NCBI RefSeq assembly: GCF_011601345.1
Contig: NZ_JAAORB010000030.1
Span: 1-37,800, forward strand
Length of the DNA: 37,800 bases
Direction of reading: 5' to 3'
Source: Roseovarius gahaiensis
GTDB taxonomy: Bacteria > Pseudomonadota > Alphaproteobacteria > Rhodobacterales > Rhodobacteraceae
The notes beneath the pieces were generated by a model. The model had not been told where the DNA came from. It made no database searches and saw only the letters and a program-made list of their open reading frames with translations. Position 1 is the first letter of the stretch. Each line of letters begins with the position of its first letter. Both the position numbers and the translations under genes were made by a program. This document shows, in pieces, positions 33,905-37,800 of this stretch.

Positions 33905-34579
33905 ATGATGACAGGTTGGGGCGAATTCATCCTTGCCTTCACGGTGTTTTTCCTAAGCCATTCGTTTCCGGTCCGCCCCCCGGTGCGGCCTTGGCTGGTG
34001 GCGCGTTTGGGATCGCGTGGGTTTACGCTGGGATATTCGGTTTTGTCGCTGGCCGTGTTGGGATGGGTCATTGCTGCCGCCGGGCGCGCCCCATACGTCG
34101 AGCTTTGGGGCTATGCGCCGTGGCAAAATCACCTACCTATGGTCGCCATGGGCGTGGTTTGCCTGATCCTTGCGGCAGCAATCTGGCGGCCAAATCCATT
34201 TTCCTTCGGTGGCGCGCAGAATGACCAGTTTGATCCCAAGCGTGCAGGAATTGTCCGCTACATGCGTCATCCGCTGCTTGTGGCGTTGGCTTTATGGGCG
34301 TTTGCGCATTTGGCCCCGAACGGGGATTTGGCGCATGTCATCCTGTTCGGCATATTTGCGGGGTTTGCCCTTATGGGCATGCCCCTGATCACGCGCCGCA
34401 AAAAGCGGCAGTTGGGCCAAACATGGTATGACTGGGACGCGGCGTTAAAGTCGGCAACGCTGGCCCCAAGGCCACTGTCTTGGTCCGGTGCCGTGGCGCG
34501 ACTGGCCGTTGGCATCGGGCTTTATGCCGCGCTGTTGGCCGCGCACCCGTGGCTGTTCGGCGTTAATCCCCTGCCCTGA
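33905..34579 (+). CDS. nnrU: NnrU family membrane protein
   Basis: Protein of 224 aa with about 6 hydrophobic segments. MTGWGEFILAFTVFFLSHSFP, LAVLGWVIAAAGRAPYVELW, PNPFSFGG and YMRHPLLVALALWAFAHLAPNGDLAH are the NnrU/MAPEG-like isoprenylcysteine-methyltransferase-type landmarks. In denitrifiers NnrU is required for nitrite/nitric-oxide reduction, and its exact reaction is unknown. No nitrite or NO reductase genes are in the window. The ATG at 33905 is followed by a second ATG at 33908; either could be used. Confidence 0.9.
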   Translation: MMTGWGEFILAFTVFFLSHSFPVRPPVRPWLVARLGSRGFTLGYSVLSLAVLGWVIAAAGRAPYVELWGYAPWQNHLPMVAMGVVCLILAAAIWRPNPFSFGGAQNDQFDPKRAGIVRYMRHPLLVALALWAFAHLAPNGDLAHVILFGIFAGFALMGMPLITRRKKRQLGQTWYDWDAALKSATLAPRPLSWSGAVARLAVGIGLYAALLAAHPWLFGVNPLP

Positions 34580-34615
34580 TCCGACCCGAGACAGCCCGCA
34601 AAAGCTGACCAAGGG

Positions 34616-36670
34616 TCAACCGCGCCGCCGCCGTCTGCGGCGACCGCCCTCGTCGCCCGCACTATCGCCACCGCCGGTGTTGAAACTGGGGTTAGGCAGC
34701 GCCACAATCTTGGACAATTCCGGGAATGGATCGGTTTTGTGCGGTATGGCGTTGGCCGCGACGAAGTGCTCTTGAAACTTGGGTTCAATCGCGGTTTCCA
34801 CCTTGGTGATCTCGCGCACGACGCGTTCAATCTCTTGCCGGGCGGCCACATTACACAGGGCGATCCGCGCGCCGGTGCCGGCGGCGTTGCCTGCGCTGGT
34901 CACCTTTTCCAGCGGCACATCGGGGATCATCCCCAGAACCATCGCATGTTTGGGGCTGATATGCGCCCCAAAGGCCCCGGCCAGAACAACCCTGTCCACC
35001 TTGTCGACGCCACGTTCATCCATCAACAGGCGCGCCCCGGCATAAAGCGCCGACTTGGCCAGTTGGATCGCGCGAATATCACCTTGCGTGACGGTAATGC
35101 GCGGGCCGCCCTGCTCGGTCGCGTCGTGAATAAGATAGGCATGCGTCCGCCCTTCGGGCACCGAACGCGGCGTGCCCGTCGCCTCGGCCGATCCGATCAG
35201 CCCCGACTCGTCCATCAAGCCCGCGATACGCAGTTCGGCCACCGCCTCGATGATGCCCGAGCCACAGATGCCGGTGATGCCGGTGGCGGCGGTTTCCTCC
35301 CAGAATCCATCTTCGTCCGACCACTTCTCGCAGCCGATCACACGAAAGCGCGGCTCCTTGGTGTCCGGGTCGATTCGGATCGCTTCAATCGCGCCGGGGG
35401 CAGCGCGTTGACCGCTCGAGATTTGCGCGCCCTCAAAGGCAGGACCAGTGGGCGAGGAACAGGCCAGCACGCGGCTGGTATCCCCCAGCAGGATTTCGGC
35501 ATTGGTGCCCACGTCGACCACCAAGACCAGATCCTCGGATTTGCCGGGCTCTTCGCTCAGGGCGACGGCGGCGGCATCGGCCCCGACATGTCCGGCGATG
35601 CAGGGCAAGATATAGGTGCGGGCGCGCGGGTTGATCGCCGTCAGGTCCAGTTCACGCGCGGGCATCGAGATGGAATCGGAGGTGGCCAGCGCAAAAGGCG
35701 CCTGCCCCAGTTCCACCGGGTCGATCCCCAATAGCAGATGGTGCATGACCGGGTTGCAGACAAACACCGTTTCCACAATCAGCGCCGGGTCGATGTCGGC
35801 CTCCTGCGCAATCTCGATGGCCAGCGTGTTCAGCGCATCGCGCACGGCGGCTGTCATTTCCTGATCGCCACCGGGGTTCATCATCGAATAGCTGACACGG
35901 CTCATCAGATCTTCGCCATAGCGGATTTGCGGGTTCATGATGCCGGAACTGGCCTTGACCTCGCCAGTGTCCAGATCGGTCAGATGCGCGGCCACGGTGG
36001 TTGAGCCAAGATCAATGGCCAGCCCGTATAGCCCACCTTCGTGCAGGCCGGGCCAGATTTCGATCACGCGGGCCACGTCATCAGTGTGGGATTTATGCAG
36101 CGCGACCGTCACTTGGAACTTGCCCTTGCGCAGCACCGGTTGCAGCTTGGACAGCAGCGACCCGTCAGCCCGGATTTCAGGAATGTCCCACTCGCGTTTC
36201 AGGGCGCGTTCCAGCCGCTCCAGATCGCCTGTGGGTTCGTGCATGTCCGGCTCGTCGACCTCGACGAAATACAGCCGCGTGGCCGGGTCCATCGCGATTA
36301 CCCGCGCCGAGGCGGCCTTGCGCACCACCTGACGGTGCACTTGGCTTTCGGGGGGCACATCAATCACCACATCGCCCATCACCTGCGCTTGACAGCCAAG
36401 GCGGCGTCCGGGCTTCAGGCCCCGCTTGTCGTCATAGCGCTGTTCAACGGCGTTCCACTCTGACAGGGCGTCATCCGCCACGGTCACGCCGTGCTTGGAA
36501 AACTCGCCATAGCTGGGTGTGATCTGGCATTTCGAGCAAATCCCGCGCCCGCCACAGACGGAATCAAGGTCAACGCCCAATTGCCGCGCAACGGTCAGAA
36601 CCGGAGTTCCCTTGGGAAACCGGCCACGTTTGCCCGACGGGGTAAAGACGACAAGGGGGTCTTGCGACAT
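34616..36670 (-). CDS. Ferredoxin-ASKHA protein, corrinoid reductive activator-like
   Basis: Protein of 684 aa. The N-terminal plant-type [2Fe-2S] ferredoxin has cysteines at 39, 45, 48 and 93 (VCGGRGICSKC...RRLGCQ). A linker leads to an ASKHA (actin/Hsp70-type) ATPase domain: GLAIDLGSTTVAAHLTDLDTG, LVVDVGTNAEILLGD, ICGSGIIEAVAEL and AGAFGAHI. This architecture is that of RACo/RamA-type proteins (DUF4445), which reductively reactivate cobalamin in corrinoid methyltransferase systems. The C-terminus ends in seven consecutive arginines and glycine. No corrinoid protein or methyltransferase gene is within the window, so the partner is unknown. It is convergent with nnrU (36 bp gap). Confidence 0.9.
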   Translation of the reverse strand: MSQDPLVVFTPSGKRGRFPKGTPVLTVARQLGVDLDSVCGGRGICSKCQITPSYGEFSKHGVTVADDALSEWNAVEQRYDDKRGLKPGRRLGCQAQVMGDVVIDVPPESQVHRQVVRKAASARVIAMDPATRLYFVEVDEPDMHEPTGDLERLERALKREWDIPEIRADGSLLSKLQPVLRKGKFQVTVALHKSHTDDVARVIEIWPGLHEGGLYGLAIDLGSTTVAAHLTDLDTGEVKASSGIMNPQIRYGEDLMSRVSYSMMNPGGDQEMTAAVRDALNTLAIEIAQEADIDPALIVETVFVCNPVMHHLLLGIDPVELGQAPFALATSDSISMPARELDLTAINPRARTYILPCIAGHVGADAAAVALSEEPGKSEDLVLVVDVGTNAEILLGDTSRVLACSSPTGPAFEGAQISSGQRAAPGAIEAIRIDPDTKEPRFRVIGCEKWSDEDGFWEETAATGITGICGSGIIEAVAELRIAGLMDESGLIGSAEATGTPRSVPEGRTHAYLIHDATEQGGPRITVTQGDIRAIQLAKSALYAGARLLMDERGVDKVDRVVLAGAFGAHISPKHAMVLGMIPDVPLEKVTSAGNAAGTGARIALCNVAARQEIERVVREITKVETAIEPKFQEHFVAANAIPHKTDPFPELSKIVALPNPSFNTGGGDSAGDEGGRRRRRRRG

Positions 36671-36800
36671 GCGGAAACCTCATGCTGTGGTATTCACTTT
36701 GGCAGAACATAAGGCATGCCTTGCCGGGATACAGCCTGCAACCGTCAGAAAATGGCGCACTGGCGGCATTTGCCGATTTTGCCTGCGCAATAGCGGATGC

Positions 36801-37418
36801 TCAGGGCGTCAAAAGGCGCCTGTAAAGTGTCTCCAGAAACTGCCATGCGTCGTCATGGACGCTTGGTTCTTGCATCAAGACCTGTACCTGCGCTTCGAAA
36901 TCCGCGTAATGCTGTGTGGTCGCCCAGATCGAGAACAGCAGGTGGCGGGGATCGACAGGCGCCAAGCGCCCTTGGGCGATCCATTCGGAAATAAGATCAG
37001 CGGTGTCATCCACCAACGGCCGTAGCCCGCTGTTCAAATGCGGCGCCATACGCGGCGCACCTTGCAAAATCTCGTTGGCGAACAGGCGGCTTTCACGGGG
37101 GAACTCGCGGCTCATCTCAAGTTTACGATGCACATACCGCAGGATTTCTTGCAAAGGGTCACCATCGCGATCCACCTCGCGCAACGGTGCTAGCCATGCA
37201 TCCATCAGCTGGTTCAGAAGTGTGACGTGAATATCCTCTTTGCCACCGAAATAGTAAAGAATATTGGGCTTGGACAGGCCCGAGGCCGCCGCGATCTGAT
37301 CAAGCGTCGCCCCGCGATAGCCGTGCTGCGCGAACACATCCAAAGCGGCATCCAATATGCGTTTGCGATTGCGCAACTGAATGCGCGTCGGCTTTTTGGC
37401 GGGGGCAGAACTGGTCAT
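36801..37418 (-). CDS. rutR: RutR-like TetR-family regulator
   Basis: Protein of 205 aa. The helix-turn-helix is at about 32-62 (ATLDQIAAASGLSKPNILYYFGGKEDIH). The C-terminal domain carries the segment LAPVDPRHLLFSIWATTQHYADF, nearly the same as the corresponding part of E. coli RutR, the uracil/thymine-sensing regulator of pyrimidine use. The ATG at 37418 has GGAG 7 nt upstream; the frame extends to 37799, but the extension overlaps the divergent gene. It is divergent from the carbamoyl amidohydrolase gene with an operator-like sequence between them. Confidence 0.87.
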   Translation of the reverse strand: MTSSAPAKKPTRIQLRNRKRILDAALDVFAQHGYRGATLDQIAAASGLSKPNILYYFGGKEDIHVTLLNQLMDAWLAPLREVDRDGDPLQEILRYVHRKLEMSREFPRESRLFANEILQGAPRMAPHLNSGLRPLVDDTADLISEWIAQGRLAPVDPRHLLFSIWATTQHYADFEAQVQVLMQEPSVHDDAWQFLETLYRRLLTP

Positions 37419-37728
37419 CACAATCTCCGGATGCGGCAGCAAACCACGAAAGAATGCTGCATTTCCGCGCTGGGGGAAAGCCCTTGGCGCAATCGAAGCC
37501 CCCGGTGCCCTGCGTCCGACTGCCGTTATCTTGTGCAGCGGCAAGGTCAAGGCCGGTGCGGGTGTCAGAAATTTCTTGACCGGTTGGTAAACTTGTGGTG
37601 CGCTTCCAATGCGCCCCTTGATCCGCCATGCTGCGGCGCTATGGGGTGCGCGCAACCATGGTCCGCCAAGAGGCCAACGCACCAAACGATACGGTGCCGT
37701 AGCAAAGCGACACAAGGGAGATGTGATC
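37419..37728. other. Divergent promoter region of rutR and the amidase
   Basis: 310 bp without a gene. It holds the RutR-like site at 37576-37591 and the two ribosome-binding sites; no clear -35/-10 pair could be assigned. Confidence 0.45.
37576..37591. promoter_or_regulatory. RutR-like operator
   Basis: TTGACCGGTTGGTAAA matches the RutR consensus TTGACCA-NN-TGGTCAA at 12 of 14 specified positions. It lies in the 310-bp intergenic region, 138-153 bp upstream of the amidohydrolase start and about 158 bp from rutR. The consensus is from memory of RutR; occupancy is inferred. Confidence 0.5.
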
Positions 37729-37800
37729 ATGGCCGCACCCGGCGAGAACCTTCGGATCAATGGTGACAGGCTGTGGGACAGCCTGATGGAGATGGCCAAG
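37729..37800 (+). CDS. Zn-dependent hydantoinase/carbamoylase amidase, 5' end (partial)
   Basis: The first 24 codons (MAAPGENLRINGDRLWDSLM, then EMAK) are present before the window ends. This start is typical of Zn-dependent N-carbamoyl-amino-acid amidohydrolases (beta-ureidopropionase/allantoate amidohydrolase family). A strong AAGGGAG site lies 8 nt before the ATG at 37729. With the divergent RutR-like regulator it suggests reductive pyrimidine degradation, where the enzyme hydrolyses N-carbamoyl-beta-alanine. The catalytic part lies outside the window. Confidence 0.75.
   Translation, partial: MAAPGENLRINGDRLWDSLMEMAK

Noticed and set aside
34739..35734. 331-codon plus-strand frame
   Set aside because: Antisense shadow of the ferredoxin-ASKHA gene; Gly/Asp/His-rich composition is typical of shadow frames in GC-rich DNA.
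1..37800. CRISPR arrays or cas genes
   Set aside because: No regularly spaced direct repeats of CRISPR type and no Cas-like proteins. The 23-bp repeats at 28-119 are contiguous without spacers.

Overview
The window looks like a chromosomal segment of a marine-type Rhodobacterales (Roseobacter-group) alphaproteobacterium. This rests on GC-rich coding sequence, the order cmk-rpsA-ihfB-lapA-trpF-(77-aa gene)-trpB, the cluster rplY/pth, a TRAP transporter, NnrU, an ASKHA/ferredoxin corrinoid-activator-type protein and a RutR-type regulator next to a carbamoyl-amidohydrolase. The assignment comes from recognising families and synteny, not from a database search.

Region 1 (1 to about 13380) is accessory DNA. 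It opens with an IS scar: four 23-bp direct repeats that look like an IS21-type end, abutting the N-terminal stub of an IS110 transposase. Next comes a catabolic gene cluster. A minus-strand operon runs dctP-dctQ-dctM (TRAP importer), SCP2-type thiolase, AMP-forming acyl-CoA ligase and SDR dehydrogenase, with ATGA overlaps or very short gaps at most junctions. Divergent to it are an IclR regulator and a protein with two PPC/DUF296 domains. The shared intergenic region holds two oppositely oriented copies of a 17-bp near-palindrome, a likely IclR operator pair. The enzymes could import an organic acid, activate it to a CoA thioester, oxidise it at a hydroxyl group and cleave it thiolytically; the substrate is unknown. 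Then follow broken IS3 and IS110 transposase genes (8.9-10.0 kb), and two related, divergently transcribed tyrosine recombinases that both lack the first catalytic arginine, one of them preceded by a small helix-turn-helix gene. The region ends in the 5' half of a tRNA-Ser(GCU) gene at 13381-13420, the probable island/core boundary.

Region 2 (13.6-27.6 kb) is core genome: ychF and trpA (divergent), lldD-type FMN dehydrogenase, rplY, an FkbM methyltransferase, pth, a membrane-anchored beta-lactamase-fold hydrolase, an ABM-domain protein, a DUF2237 protein, and then on the minus strand cmk, rpsA, ihfB, lapA, trpF, a small conserved-looking gene and trpB. A 96-bp run of four consecutive palindromes lies just upstream of trpB. 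tRNA-Gly(CCC) lies upstream of cmk.

Region 3 (27.7-37.8 kb) holds a TetR-regulated RND efflux operon (tetR-MFP-RND with ATGA overlaps), an NsrR-like Rrf2 regulator with palindromes at its promoter, nnrU preceded by an FNR-type box, a 684-aa ferredoxin/ASKHA protein of the corrinoid-activation type with an arginine-rich tail, and a RutR-like regulator divergent from the first 24 codons of a Zn-dependent carbamoyl amidohydrolase (probably pyrimidine catabolism). A RutR-like operator lies between these last two.
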